Source of the DNA: Clostridium sp. KNHs214
GTDB lineage: Bacteria > Bacillota > Clostridia > Clostridiales > Clostridiaceae
NCBI RefSeq assembly: GCF_000744935.1
Contig: NZ_JQMW01000009.1
Span: forward strand, 558,001 to 622,000
Length of the DNA stretch: 64,000 nucleotides
Direction: 5' to 3'
Made by a program: the position numbers and the translations under genes. The notes below the pieces were generated by a model. That model did not search any database and had not been told where the DNA came from. It saw nothing but the letters and a program-made list of their open reading frames with translations. Below, one piece after another: positions 26,450 to 35,667 of this stretch; position 1 is the first letter of the stretch, and every line of letters starts with the position of its first letter.

Positions 26450-28003
26450 ATGCAAATAAATGGGACAAGTAATAAAAATACAGATTATAGTAGAATTACA
26501 GGTCTAGCCACAGGCATGGATATTGATGGTATGGTTAATAAAATGCTTACTGGAGACAACATGAAATTAGACCAAATGAAGCAAGGAAAACAGATAGAAG
26601 AATGGCAACAAGAAGCTTATATAGATATAATTAATGATTTGAAGGAGTTTTACAACTCGTATTTAGATATACTAGGCCCAGAAGAAACTAACTTAATGTC
26701 TAATTTAGCTTATTCAGGATTGAAGGTTCAAAGTAGTGATGAAAATAAAATTAAAGCTATTGCTCTAGGTGGAGCTGCAAAGGGAAACTATGCAGTGAAG
26801 GTTTTGCAAGTAGCAGAAACTGCTAGAAAACAAAGTGATGCGTTTACAGAGGGAACAGACTTAAATACTAAGTTGGAAACTCTTGGAATTTCCAATGGAA
26901 CAATGAAGTTTCAAGTAGGTGACAAAGAATCTTCTGTAAATGTAGATAATACCAAATCTATAGGTGGTTTTTTAAGTGATATTAGAAATACTAAACTTAG
27001 CAGTGATAGCGAAGATCCTTTAGGCAATCATATAAATATAAGCTTTAGTGAACTTACTAGAAAATTTACAATTGAAACTAAGGAGACGGGAGCTACTGAA
27101 ACATTAAGTATATCAGGAACACCAGCAGAAGTTCTTAAAATAGATGGTAGTTTTACTGGTAAAGATGCTAAGGTATCTATTAAACCGCCAGGAGAAACTG
27201 AGTATTTTGAATCTAAAACTTTTAATAAAAATATTTTTACCATAGATAATATCCAATATGACATAGATGGTGCTAATGTTAATGATGAAGTAAGCATAGA
27301 CATAAAGCCAGATGCTACAGATAAAATAGAAAAGTTCAGAAAATTTATTGATAAATACAATTCTCTAATAGATAAAATTAAAACTAAAGTAGATGAGAAA
27401 AGAGAATATAAATTCAAGCCACTTACAGAAGAACAGAAGAAAGAGTTGAGTAATGATGAAATAAAAAGGTGGGAAGAAAAAGCTAAGAAAGGAATACTTT
27501 CTAGAGAAGCTAGTCTTTCTAGTTTACTTACAAATTTAAGAGAAACTTTTTATAGCACCGTAGAAGGAGCTGGACTAAGTGCTCAAGAAATAGGTATAGA
27601 AACTACTAGTAAATGGAAAGATGGCGGAAAACTTAAATTAAATGAAGCAAAACTTAAAGAAGCACTAGAGACAAAAGGTGATCAAGTCCAAAAACTATTT
27701 ACTCAAAGTAGTGATAATAAAAATGAAAAAGGAATACTTCAAAGATTTAAAGAAACTTTTAATAGCTATATAGGTTCAGAAGGCGTTTTAATTAAAAAAG
27801 CTGGTTATAAAGATACTAGATGGGTAACAAATAATGACTTATCTAATAAAATAGAAAAAAGAAATAAATCCATAAAGGAAATGCAAGAGAAAATTTATCG
27901 AAAACAAGAAAAATATTATAATATGTTTGCTGTATTAGAGAGAAATATGAATAATTTAAATTCACAAAGTAACTGGTTGTATTCACAAATGGGAATGTCT
28001 TAA
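26450..28003 (+). CDS. fliD: FliD filament cap protein
   Basis: 517 residues. N-terminal FliD region: RITGLATGMDIDGMVNKML and EEWQQEAYIDIINDLKEFY. C-terminal domain: SSLLTNLRETFYSTV...GLSAQEIGIETT, ending in a coiled coil (MQEKIYRKQEKYYNMFAVLERNM). It caps the growing filament and helps flagellin fold. RBS TGGAGGTG. Last gene before the main flagellin, which has its own promoter. Confidence 0.95.
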   Translation: MQINGTSNKNTDYSRITGLATGMDIDGMVNKMLTGDNMKLDQMKQGKQIEEWQQEAYIDIINDLKEFYNSYLDILGPEETNLMSNLAYSGLKVQSSDENKIKAIALGGAAKGNYAVKVLQVAETARKQSDAFTEGTDLNTKLETLGISNGTMKFQVGDKESSVNVDNTKSIGGFLSDIRNTKLSSDSEDPLGNHINISFSELTRKFTIETKETGATETLSISGTPAEVLKIDGSFTGKDAKVSIKPPGETEYFESKTFNKNIFTIDNIQYDIDGANVNDEVSIDIKPDATDKIEKFRKFIDKYNSLIDKIKTKVDEKREYKFKPLTEEQKKELSNDEIKRWEEKAKKGILSREASLSSLLTNLRETFYSTVEGAGLSAQEIGIETTSKWKDGGKLKLNEAKLKEALETKGDQVQKLFTQSSDNKNEKGILQRFKETFNSYIGSEGVLIKKAGYKDTRWVTNNDLSNKIEKRNKSIKEMQEKIYRKQEKYYNMFAVLERNMNNLNSQSNWLYSQMGMS

Positions 28004-28040
28004 GATTTAGTAAAATTATAAAAAAATATTAAAAAAGGTG

Positions 28041-28067
28041 TAAAGGTTAAGAGAGAGAATACGATAA
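28041..28067 (+). promoter_or_regulatory. Sigma-28 promoter of the main flagellin gene
   Basis: TAAAGGTT, 11-base spacer, TACGATAA. It is followed by a leader of about 100 bases before the flagellin ATG. Confidence 0.9.
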
Positions 28068-28134
28068 TTAAAACAAGCAAGCAATAAATAAAAAGTTGTT
28101 AGTAGGACATTAGTCTTAACTATAAATAAAAAAT

Positions 28135-28170
28135 AGTGCGCAGGGAAGTGCACTTTAAACTCAAGGAGGA
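28135..28170 (+). promoter_or_regulatory. Predicted CsrA-binding leader of flagellin mRNA
   Basis: A small hairpin, AGTGC (28135-28139) with GCACT (28150-28154), exposes GGGA in its loop. The ribosome site AAGGAGGA follows at 28163-28170. Paired GGA sites, one in a hairpin loop and one in the ribosome site, are the known CsrA target form on Bacillus flagellin mRNA. csrA and fliW are encoded upstream, so regulation of this mRNA by them is a strong inference. Confidence 0.6.
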
Positions 28171-28177
28171 ATTTATT

Positions 28178-29368
28178 ATGATAATTAACCACAATATGAA
28201 CGCTATGAACGCTCATAGAATGATGACAGCTAACACAGTAGCATCAGGAAAATCAATGGAAAAATTAAGCTCAGGTTTAAGAATAAACAGAGCTGGAGAT
28301 GACGCTGCAGGATTAGCTATTTCTGAAAAAATGAGAGCTCAAGTAAGAGGATTAGACCAAGCTTCAAGAAATGCTCAAGACGGTATTTCTTTAATCCAAA
28401 CAGCTGAAGGTGGATTAAATGAATCTCACTCAATACTACAAAGAATGAGAGAACTTGCAGTTCAATCATCAAACGATACAAACGTAAAAGTAGATAGAGG
28501 AGAAATTCAAAAAGAAGTAGACCAATTAGCACAAGAACTTTCAAGAATAGCTAATACTACAGAATTCAATACTCAAAATCTTTTAGGTGGAGATTTCGAA
28601 GGAAAATTCCATATAGGAGCTAATGAAGGACAAGACATTACATTAAAGATTGGTGCTATGGGTGCTAAGGCATTAGGTGTAGAAGGAACTGCTTATAAAG
28701 CAAGTGATGTTACTGATGTAACTGGCCTTCAAGTTACTAGTAAAACAGGAGAAGCTTTAACTATTAAATTTGCAGCAGCAGATACAACTAGTACAGCAAA
28801 AGCAGTAGATACAACTACAGCAAAATTAAATACTGCTGGAAATGAAATTACTATTACATTAAAACAAAGTGCTGGAAAAACAGGAGTAGTTGGTGCTATA
28901 ACATCAAAAAATGATGACGTTAAAGCAGCATTAGAAGCAATTGCAGACGAAGCTGGAATTGCAGTATCTGCATTAGATACTTTTGTTGGAACTACTACAT
29001 CAACAGTTGCAGGAGATACTACTGTTAATGTAACTACTGTAGACGAAGAAGCAAGTAAAGCTATAGGTATTAATGTTTCTAGTCAAAAGAGAGCATCAGC
29101 ATCTATTACAACAATTAACAAGGCAATTGAATCAGTTTCAGCTGAAAGATCAAAACTTGGTGCATACCAAAATAGATTAGAACATACAATTGCTAACTTG
29201 AATACATCTTCAGAAAACTTACAAGCATCAGAATCAAGAGTTAGAGACGTAGACATGGCTAAAGAAATGATGAACTTCAGCAAGAACAATATACTTGCTC
29301 AAGCAGCTCAAGCTATGCTTGCTCAAGCTAACCAACAACCTCAAGGAGTTCTTCAATTATTAAGATAG
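28178..29368 (+). CDS. fliC: Flagellin (main filament protein)
   Basis: 396 residues from ATG 28178, 7 bases after AAGGAGGA. Conserved D0/D1 ends: [36 protein letters not shown], and C-terminal LEHTIANLNTSSENLQASES to [10 protein letters not shown]. The variable centre (about residues 165-300) is rich in Thr, Ala and Ser and would carry the glycans made by the downstream cluster (inference). It has its own sigma-28 promoter and terminator and follows fliD. Codon use is more biased than in neighbours, as expected for a very highly expressed gene. Confidence 0.97.
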   Translation: MIINHNMNAMNAHRMMTANTVASGKSMEKLSSGLRINRAGDDAAGLAISEKMRAQVRGLDQASRNAQDGISLIQTAEGGLNESHSILQRMRELAVQSSNDTNVKVDRGEIQKEVDQLAQELSRIANTTEFNTQNLLGGDFEGKFHIGANEGQDITLKIGAMGAKALGVEGTAYKASDVTDVTGLQVTSKTGEALTIKFAAADTTSTAKAVDTTTAKLNTAGNEITITLKQSAGKTGVVGAITSKNDDVKAALEAIADEAGIAVSALDTFVGTTTSTVAGDTTVNVTTVDEEASKAIGINVSSQKRASASITTINKAIESVSAERSKLGAYQNRLEHTIANLNTSSENLQASESRVRDVDMAKEMMNFSKNNILAQAAQAMLAQANQQPQGVLQLLR

Positions 29369-29396
29369 TTGAAGATAAAACTATAAAGGTAATATT

Positions 29397-29430
29397 AAAG
29401 AGTCAGAGTACATTACTCAGACTCTTTTTT
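29397..29430 (+). terminator. Terminator of main flagellin gene
   Basis: AAAGAGTC-A-GAGT pairs with ACTC-A-GACTCTTT around ACATT, followed by TTTTTT. Confidence 0.88.
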
Positions 29431-29600
29431 CTATTAAAAAAATAATGTATACGATAAATAATTATTCTATATTTATTATTAATAAATTAGGTGTAATAAG
29501 CTGTTAGTTACAAATAATATATGTAGAAATGGGAAGAGCTGTTATATAAAATTGAGGACAATATTAGAATAACTATAAAATAATATTTTAATTTAACCTA

Positions 29601-29627
29601 TAAAGTACACATAGTGAATTTCGATAA
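29601..29627 (+). promoter_or_regulatory. Sigma-28 promoter of glycosylation cluster or small RNA
   Basis: TAAAGTAC, 11-base spacer, TTCGATAA. It lies 186 bases upstream of the first gene, with an intrinsic terminator in between. Confidence 0.8.
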
Positions 29628-29749
29628 TGTAAGTGTAGGTGTAAGTATATATCTAATATTATGATAAAATGTTTAATGATTAATATAAAGTAAATTTAAT
29701 AATTATTATAATGATTCTTTTAGTGAAGTTTTCAAATAATAAAAATAGA

Positions 29750-29780
29750 GGGGCAGGGAGTTTTCTCTCTGACCCTTTTT
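29750..29780 (+). terminator. Intrinsic terminator inside the leader
   Basis: GGGGCAGGGAG (29750-29760), loop TTTT, CTCTCTGACCC (29765-29775), then TTTTT; wobble pairs complete the stem. It lies between the sigma-28 promoter and the gene at 29813. Confidence 0.8.
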
Positions 29781-29812
29781 GGGATAATATTTAAAAGAAA
29801 GTTGGTGTAGCT

Positions 29813-30079
29813 ATGAATAAAGATTTTTTGATAAAAAAGATATATTATATTGAGGAACTAGTATTTAAATGTAATTTTCATGAAGTTATAAAAGAAACAG
29901 TGGAAATAGTAGAAAATATTGAAGAAAATTTTAAATTTTCTAAGGAAGAAAATCAAAGAATATGGAAAGAAATAATATATTACTTAACTTTAAGTTTAGA
30001 AAACAAAGATTACTTATTAGCATCAGATATTTTAAAATATGAATTAAAGACTGTCTTACAAAATGAAAATTTATTTTAA
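29813..30079 (+). CDS. Small helical protein preceding Maf, function unknown
   Basis: 88 residues, Glu/Lys-rich and predicted all-helical (IYYIEELVFKCNFHEVIKETVEIVENI). Ribosome site AGAAAGTTGG is weak. It starts the transcript that carries Maf and the sugar genes and ends 12 bases before Maf. Its size and helicity could fit a chaperone or FliS-like adaptor, but there is no motif to confirm it. Not a family I recognise. Confidence 0.65.
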   Translation: MNKDFLIKKIYYIEELVFKCNFHEVIKETVEIVENIEENFKFSKEENQRIWKEIIYYLTLSLENKDYLLASDILKYELKTVLQNENLF

Positions 30080-30091
30080 AGGAGGATGCAC

Positions 30092-31930
30092 ATGGATATA
30101 TTTGAAGAAAATTTGGATTTTTTGAAAAAGAGAACCCCCTTATTATATAGAACTGTATTAGAAGAGAAACCAATACAAAGTATTTATTTAGAAAAAGTAC
30201 CAAATCAAGATAATTACATAATAGAGTCAAAGGAAGCTAAATGTTATATGCAAAGTGCTTATAATATAGAAAATGAAATAAGATCAATGTTGAAAAATAC
30301 AGAGAATGATGTGGATACTGTTATATTATTTGGGATAGGTAATGGTGATGCACTTAAGCATATAGTAAATAATTGTAAAAAATTATATAAAATAATAGTA
30401 ATTGAACCTTCACTGCAAATTTTTAAGTCTTATTTAGAAAATCGTCGTATTAATGAAATCCTAAAAAAGGATTTAAATATTACTTTTGTAGTTAACAAGA
30501 AAGAAGATTTTGTGGTTGATGCCTTATATTTTAATATGTTAGAATCAAAAAAAGCATCTATGGTTTTTCATGTATCCTATTGTAGTGTATTTAATTCTTA
30601 TTATAATGAAATGACTACCGAATTATTTAAAATATTAAAAGTAAAGTCAGGAGATATAAGAACATTTGCAGGTTTATGGCAGTTATGGCTTATGAATTCT
30701 ATAAAAAATTTAAAAATAGAAGATGTAATTCCTATAGAGATTATAATTGATAATTTTAAAGGGAAAACAGCTGTAATTGTATCGGCAGGGCCTTCTTTAA
30801 ATAAAAATATAAATATTATAGAACAATTAAAGGAAAAGGCTATTATTGTGGCTGTAGGTTCTGCTATAAAAGTCTTGGAGAGTAAGGGGATTACACCACA
30901 TTTTAGGGTAGCTATAGATGGAGCGCCACATGAAAATACTATTTTTAAGAATATCGATACAAGTTCCTCTCCATTGATATTTACCAATCAGCTATATTAT
31001 GAAATACTGCCAGAATATAAAGGGGATAAAATAAGGTTTATATTAGAATCAGAATACTTAGGTAAATATATATACAAAAAAACAGGAATACCATTTAGAG
31101 AATTTCTTTCAGGTTCTTCTGTAGCAAATGGAGTATTAAATTTCCTATGTGAAATTGGCTGCAGTAGAGTAGTTTTTATGGGTCAAGACTTATCTTATAC
31201 TGAGGAAGGATTACACGCAAAAGGTATAACTACAGAAAAAGAGGATAAACAATGGCTTGAAAAACAGAGATATATTATATTAAAAAATATTTATGGGGAA
31301 AAAGTATATTCCATAGACTCTTATTTGCAAATGAAATATGTAATGGAAGCAACTATAAGGAACTATAAAAATATTGAATTTCTTAATGCAACAGAGGGGG
31401 GAATTGGTATTGAAGGTGCAGAAAATTTAACAGCTCAAGAAGTTTTCGATAAAAAACTAAAGAGAGAGACACGGATTAATTTAGAAGAAATAGGTTCTAG
31501 ATTTAGCAATGAAGATATAAAAAAACAATATAAGAAAAAAATTGATCAAGGTTTAAATATAATGAAAGAGGAATTATTAGAGATAAGAAATATACAAGAA
31601 GATATGTTAAAATTTATAAAAAAATTAATTAAACTTAAAGAAAAAAATGTAAGTTTAAATAGAATAGAAAATGAGTTAATATATTTAGAAACTCTTGAAA
31701 ATAGAATAAAGGAAATACCGGTATATAAAGAGGTAGTATCTCCTGCTTTACAATCTGATATTTTAAGTATAAAGACGAGCTTTAGCTATAAAGGTTCTGA
31801 TAGAAATAAAATAGTACAGTCAAAGGAAAAAATTATTGTAAACAGTATTATGAAAGTAAGAGAATACATAGATTTAGCTTATAAACTAATAGAAGATGAT
31901 TACAGTGAAATTATATTCAAACAAGTATAA
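30092..31930 (+). CDS. maf: Motility accessory factor (Maf), DUF115 flagellin glycosyltransferase
   Basis: About 612 residues from ATG 30092 (6 bases after AAAGGAGG; an ATG at 30086 abuts the site). The DUF115 core is visible: TAVIVSAGPSLNKNINIIEQL, AIIVAVGSAIKVLESKGITPHF, VAIDGAPHENTIF, SGSSVANGVLNFLCEIGCSRVVFMGQDLSYT. Maf proteins transfer nonulosonic acids such as pseudaminic acid to flagellin in the cytoplasm. The C-terminal 180 residues are helical. The following genes make a CMP-nonulosonate-type donor, which fits this role. Confidence 0.92.
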   Translation: MDIFEENLDFLKKRTPLLYRTVLEEKPIQSIYLEKVPNQDNYIIESKEAKCYMQSAYNIENEIRSMLKNTENDVDTVILFGIGNGDALKHIVNNCKKLYKIIVIEPSLQIFKSYLENRRINEILKKDLNITFVVNKKEDFVVDALYFNMLESKKASMVFHVSYCSVFNSYYNEMTTELFKILKVKSGDIRTFAGLWQLWLMNSIKNLKIEDVIPIEIIIDNFKGKTAVIVSAGPSLNKNINIIEQLKEKAIIVAVGSAIKVLESKGITPHFRVAIDGAPHENTIFKNIDTSSSPLIFTNQLYYEILPEYKGDKIRFILESEYLGKYIYKKTGIPFREFLSGSSVANGVLNFLCEIGCSRVVFMGQDLSYTEEGLHAKGITTEKEDKQWLEKQRYIILKNIYGEKVYSIDSYLQMKYVMEATIRNYKNIEFLNATEGGIGIEGAENLTAQEVFDKKLKRETRINLEEIGSRFSNEDIKKQYKKKIDQGLNIMKEELLEIRNIQEDMLKFIKKLIKLKEKNVSLNRIENELIYLETLENRIKEIPVYKEVVSPALQSDILSIKTSFSYKGSDRNKIVQSKEKIIVNSIMKVREYIDLAYKLIEDDYSEIIFKQV

Positions 31931-32018
31931 AAAGATATTTCAATACAGTTATATTTAATATTAAATATGAGAAGTTTTTAATTAATCAAAATAACTATAG
32001 ATTAAGTAGGTGGTATGT

Positions 32019-33071
32019 ATGCTAAAAAATAAAGTAATATTAATTACAGGTGGTACCGGATCCTTCGGTAAAAAATTTGCCCAAATGACCTTAGAAAAAT
32101 ATGATGTAAAAAAAATAATAATATATTCAAGAGATGAATTTAAACAGGATCTTATGAAAAAGGAATTTTTACTAAAATATCCTGATAAAATAGGCAAGCT
32201 AAGGTTTTTTATAGGAGATGTTAGAGATAAAGATAGATTATATAGAGCTTTTAACGGAGTAGATTATGTGATACATGCTGCAGCTATGAAACAGGTTCCA
32301 GCTTGTGAATACAATCCTTTTGAAGCTATAAAAACTAATATTCATGGCGCGCAAAATATAATAGACGCAGCATTAGATAGAGAGGTTAAAAAAGTAGTAG
32401 CACTTTCAACAGATAAAGCAGTTAATCCTATAAATTTATATGGAGGGACTAAATTGGTATCTGATAAGCTTTTTATTGCTGCAGATGCTTATTCAGGGGA
32501 AGGAGGAACTGTATTTTCAGTAGTTAGATATGGTAATGTTGCTGGCAGTAGAGGATCTGTAATTCCTTTTTTTAAATCATTAATAGAAAATGGATGCGAT
32601 GAGCTTCCTATAACAGATTTTAGAATGACTAGATTTTGGATTACCCTAGAACAGGGAGTAGAGTTAGTGTTTAAAGCTTTAGAAGAATCTAAGGGCGGAG
32701 AAACTTACATATCTAAGATACCTTCATTTAAGATAACAGATTTAGCAAATGCGATGTTACCAAATTGTAAACTTAAAGAAGTAGGTATAAGAGAAGGTGA
32801 AAAATTACATGAAGTGATGATAACTAGTGATGATTGGAGGACTACATATGAATATCCTAAACATTACATAATATATCCTCATTTTGACTGGTGGAACGTT
32901 GATAGGTATTTTACTCCAGGTGGTGAGTTAATACAAGAAGGATTTGAGTATGATTCAGGAAAAAATACTGAATGGTTAACTAAAGAGCAGTTAAAAGAAG
33001 AAATGATTAAACTTAGATTATATGATTATAGAGAAGCCAAAGCTGAATTTGAGGCTGCAGCTACTAGATAG
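32019..33071 (+). CDS. pseB: PseB UDP-GlcNAc 4,6-dehydratase (5-inverting)
   Basis: 350 residues from ATG 32019. Extended SDR: NAD loop LITGGTGSFGKKFAQ, then GDVRDKDRL, AAMKQVPACEYNP, STDKAVNPINLYGGTK with the catalytic Tyr-x3-Lys. This is the first step of pseudaminic acid synthesis, giving a UDP-4-keto-6-deoxy-L-altrose-type sugar. The MKQVP and STDKAVNP segments are characteristic of the PseB/FlaA1 group rather than ordinary dehydratases. pseC begins 11 bases downstream. Confidence 0.94.
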   Translation: MLKNKVILITGGTGSFGKKFAQMTLEKYDVKKIIIYSRDEFKQDLMKKEFLLKYPDKIGKLRFFIGDVRDKDRLYRAFNGVDYVIHAAAMKQVPACEYNPFEAIKTNIHGAQNIIDAALDREVKKVVALSTDKAVNPINLYGGTKLVSDKLFIAADAYSGEGGTVFSVVRYGNVAGSRGSVIPFFKSLIENGCDELPITDFRMTRFWITLEQGVELVFKALEESKGGETYISKIPSFKITDLANAMLPNCKLKEVGIREGEKLHEVMITSDDWRTTYEYPKHYIIYPHFDWWNVDRYFTPGGELIQEGFEYDSGKNTEWLTKEQLKEEMIKLRLYDYREAKAEFEAAATR

Positions 33072-33082
33072 GAGGGGAGCAT

Positions 33083-34270
33083 ATGGAACTTGCTATTAAT
33101 GGTGGAATACCAGTTAGAAATACATATTTATCTTATGGTAAACAGTGGATAGATGATGAGGATATTATTGAAGTTATAAACACTTTGAAATCAGATTATT
33201 TAACAACTGGGCCTAAAGTTAAAGAATTTGAACAAAAGGTAGCAGAATATGTAGGAGCAAAATATGCAGTAGCAGTTTCAAATGGAACAGCAGCTCTTCA
33301 TGCAGCTTGTCATGCTGCAGGTATAAAAGATGGGGATGAAGTAATAGTTACACCGCTTACTTTTGCAGCTTCTGCTAACTGTGTTTTATATTGTGGTGGA
33401 ACTCCAGTTTTTTGTGATGTTGATCCTAAAACAATGAATATAGATGTAAATAAAATAGAGGAGAAAATAACAAATAAGACAAGGGCTATTATTCCGGTGG
33501 ATTTTTCAGGACAATCAGTAGATATAGATAAAATAATGGAGATAGCTAAAAAATATAGTTTAACAGTAATAGAAGATGGAGCTCATGCTTTAGGGAGTGA
33601 ATACAAAGGAAGAAAAGTTGGTACCAAAGCACATATGACAGAATTTAGTTTTCATCCAGTTAAGCCGATAACTACGGCAGAAGGCGGTATTATTGTAACA
33701 GATGATGAAGAAATGTATAAAAAAGTAAGTTTATTTAGAACTCATGGAATTACTAGAGATAGAGATTTAATGTTCAATAATGAGGGTTCGTGGTACTATG
33801 AGCAAATAGATTTAGGGTATAATTATAGGATAACTGATTTGCAATGTGCATTAGGTATAAGTCAGATAAATAAAATAGACAAATTTTTAAGTAAAAGAAG
33901 AAATATAGTAAGGAAATATAATCAAGAATTTAAGAATTTAAAGGAAGTCATTACTCCATATGAGACCCAATATTCAAATTCAGGTTGGCACATATATGTT
34001 ATAAGACTAAATCTAGATGGATTAAAAGTGGGAAGAAAGGAAATTTTTGAAGCTTTACAAGAAGAAAATATAGGAGTAAATGTGCACTATATACTTGTTT
34101 ATCTACATCCTTATTATCAAAAGTTAGGATATAAAAAAGGTATATGTAAAGAGGCTGAAAAAGCATATGAAAGCATGATTACATTACCACTATTTCCCAA
34201 GATGACTGATAAAGACGTTGAGGATGTTATTCAAGCTGTAAATAAAGTAATAGCTTATTATAGAAAGTAG
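33083..34270 (+). CDS. pseC: PseC UDP-4-keto-sugar aminotransferase
   Basis: 395 residues, DegT/DnrJ/EryC1 PLP aminotransferase. Substrate and PLP elements: VSNGTAALHAACHAAGI, EDGAHALGSEYKG, PLP lysine in FHPVKPITTAEGG, and YNYRITDLQCALGISQ. It aminates the 4-keto product of PseB. It overlaps functionally with PglE/legionaminic enzymes, but adjacency to PseB and PseI/PseG argues for the pseudaminic route. Confidence 0.93.
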   Translation: MELAINGGIPVRNTYLSYGKQWIDDEDIIEVINTLKSDYLTTGPKVKEFEQKVAEYVGAKYAVAVSNGTAALHAACHAAGIKDGDEVIVTPLTFAASANCVLYCGGTPVFCDVDPKTMNIDVNKIEEKITNKTRAIIPVDFSGQSVDIDKIMEIAKKYSLTVIEDGAHALGSEYKGRKVGTKAHMTEFSFHPVKPITTAEGGIIVTDDEEMYKKVSLFRTHGITRDRDLMFNNEGSWYYEQIDLGYNYRITDLQCALGISQINKIDKFLSKRRNIVRKYNQEFKNLKEVITPYETQYSNSGWHIYVIRLNLDGLKVGRKEIFEALQEENIGVNVHYILVYLHPYYQKLGYKKGICKEAEKAYESMITLPLFPKMTDKDVEDVIQAVNKVIAYYRK

Positions 34271-34278
34271 GGATTTTT

Positions 34279-35013
34279 ATGAGAGTAGTATGTATTATGC
34301 AAGCTAGAACAGGTTCCACAAGATTACCTGGTAAGGTATTAAAAAATATATGTGGAAAAACAGTTTTAGAACATGACGTTGAGAGGTTAAGGAAGATTAG
34401 AAATATAGATGAAATAGTTATTGCTACTACAGATAAAGAAAATGATAATAAAATAGTTGAGGAAGCTTTAAGACTTAAAGTTAAATATTTTAGGGGTTCA
34501 GAAGATGATGTACTTTCAAGGTACTACTATGCAGCTAAAAAATATAAGGCAGATGTAGTGGTTAGAGTTACAAGTGACTGTCCTCTTATTGATTACGAAG
34601 TAAGCGAAAAAATAATACAATATTATTTAGATAATAATGATAAGTATGATTACGTAAGTAATACTATAAAAAGGACATATCCACGGGGATTGGATACAGA
34701 AGTATTTAGTTTTAGAACACTGGAAAAAGCCTTTAATGAATCTAAATTGCAGAGAGATAGGGAGCATGTTACTCCATACATATGGGATAACAGTAACATT
34801 TTTAAATTATATTATTATAAGAATGATATAGATTACTCAGAATTAAGATGGACATTAGATACTGAAGAAGATTTTCAACTTATTAATAAAATATATGATT
34901 TATTGTATCCTCATATGATTTCAGAATTTAGATTTAAAGATATATTGGATTTATATAATGATTATCCCGAACTTAAAAGTATAAATGCTAATATAGAACA
35001 GAAAAAAGTATAA
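34279..35013 (+). CDS. SpsF-like cytidylyltransferase (PseF role)
   Basis: 244 residues. The nucleotide-binding start is MQARTGSTRLPGKVLKNI, then RVTSDCPLIDYEV and the conserved YVSNTIKRTYPRGLDTEVF and LRWTLDTEEDF. This is the SpsF/CMP-NeuAc-synthetase-like family found in Gram-positive pseudaminic clusters in place of the Campylobacter type PseF. The expected reaction is CTP activation of the nonulosonic acid. Spacing is tight on both sides (9 and 13 bases). Exact substrate inferred from context. Confidence 0.82.
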   Translation: MRVVCIMQARTGSTRLPGKVLKNICGKTVLEHDVERLRKIRNIDEIVIATTDKENDNKIVEEALRLKVKYFRGSEDDVLSRYYYAAKKYKADVVVRVTSDCPLIDYEVSEKIIQYYLDNNDKYDYVSNTIKRTYPRGLDTEVFSFRTLEKAFNESKLQRDREHVTPYIWDNSNIFKLYYYKNDIDYSELRWTLDTEEDFQLINKIYDLLYPHMISEFRFKDILDLYNDYPELKSINANIEQKKV

Positions 35014-35026
35014 AAGGATGATTAGT

Positions 35027-35665
35027 ATGTTAATTACTTTAATGTGTGATAACCCAAATAGTTGGATAATTCCTTATATTGAAGAATTAAAAGAAGAAAT
35101 AAAGGAATTAGGTCATAAAGTAAGGGTTATTGATGATTATAAAAAAATTACTTCAGGTGATTTATTATTTTTATTATCTTGCGAAAAAATCCTACCAGTT
35201 TCTTATATGAAAATGAATAAACATAATTTAGTTGTACATGAAAGTGATTTACCTATGGGTAAGGGTTGGAGTCCTGTTACATGGCAAGTATTAGAAGGTA
35301 AAGATACAATTCCAGTAACCCTTTTTGAAGCTGCTGAAAGTGTTGATGCTGGAAATATATATTTACAGGAATTTATACATTTAGATGGCAGTGAACTTTT
35401 AGAAGAAATAAAGCATAAACAGGGATTATATACGAAAAAACTAGTTTTAGAATTTATAAAAAGATATCCTAATGTTCAAGGAAAATCTCAACAAGGTGAG
35501 GAATGCTTTTATCCTAAAAGAAGTCCTAAGGATAGTCAACTAGATATTAATAAAACCATTGGAGAACAGTTTAATTTACTTAGAGTTGTTGATAATGAAA
35601 GATATCCAGCTTATTTTATGCTTAATGGTAAAAAGTATATTGTTAAAATATACAGGGAGGAGTAG
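35027..35665 (+). CDS. Formyltransferase-fold protein (sugar N-formyltransferase candidate) A
   Basis: About 212 residues, ATG 35027 preceded by AAAGG. It resembles the catalytic domain of methionyl-tRNA/sugar formyltransferases: HNLVVHESDLPMGKGWSP contains the Asn-x-His-type site, and ESVDAGNIYLQE the catalytic Asp. The C-terminal FYPKRSPKDSQLDIN and RVVDNERYPAYF segments match formyltransferase-associated ends. It would use 10-formyltetrahydrofolate. It lies between the cytidylyltransferase and PseI, so the acceptor is probably a Pse intermediate. Confidence 0.75.
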   Translation: MLITLMCDNPNSWIIPYIEELKEEIKELGHKVRVIDDYKKITSGDLLFLLSCEKILPVSYMKMNKHNLVVHESDLPMGKGWSPVTWQVLEGKDTIPVTLFEAAESVDAGNIYLQEFIHLDGSELLEEIKHKQGLYTKKLVLEFIKRYPNVQGKSQQGEECFYPKRSPKDSQLDINKTIGEQFNLLRVVDNERYPAYFMLNGKKYIVKIYREE

Positions 35666-35667
35666 TT

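Larger units (their letters stand above)
29369..29812 (+). other. Intergenic region between flagellin and glycosylation cluster
   Basis: 444 bases: flagellin terminator (29397-29430), AT-rich sequence, a sigma-28 promoter (29601-29627), then a leader of about 120 bases without a coding frame, ending in a strong terminator-like hairpin (29750-29780) just before the first gene's ribosome site. The combination predicts either attenuation or a short sigma-28-dependent RNA of about 145 bases. Confidence 0.6.

Noticed and set aside
29450-29457. TACGATAA as a further sigma-28 -10 box
   Set aside because: At the required 11-base spacing the -35 position reads CTATTAAA, which does not fit TAAAGTTT.
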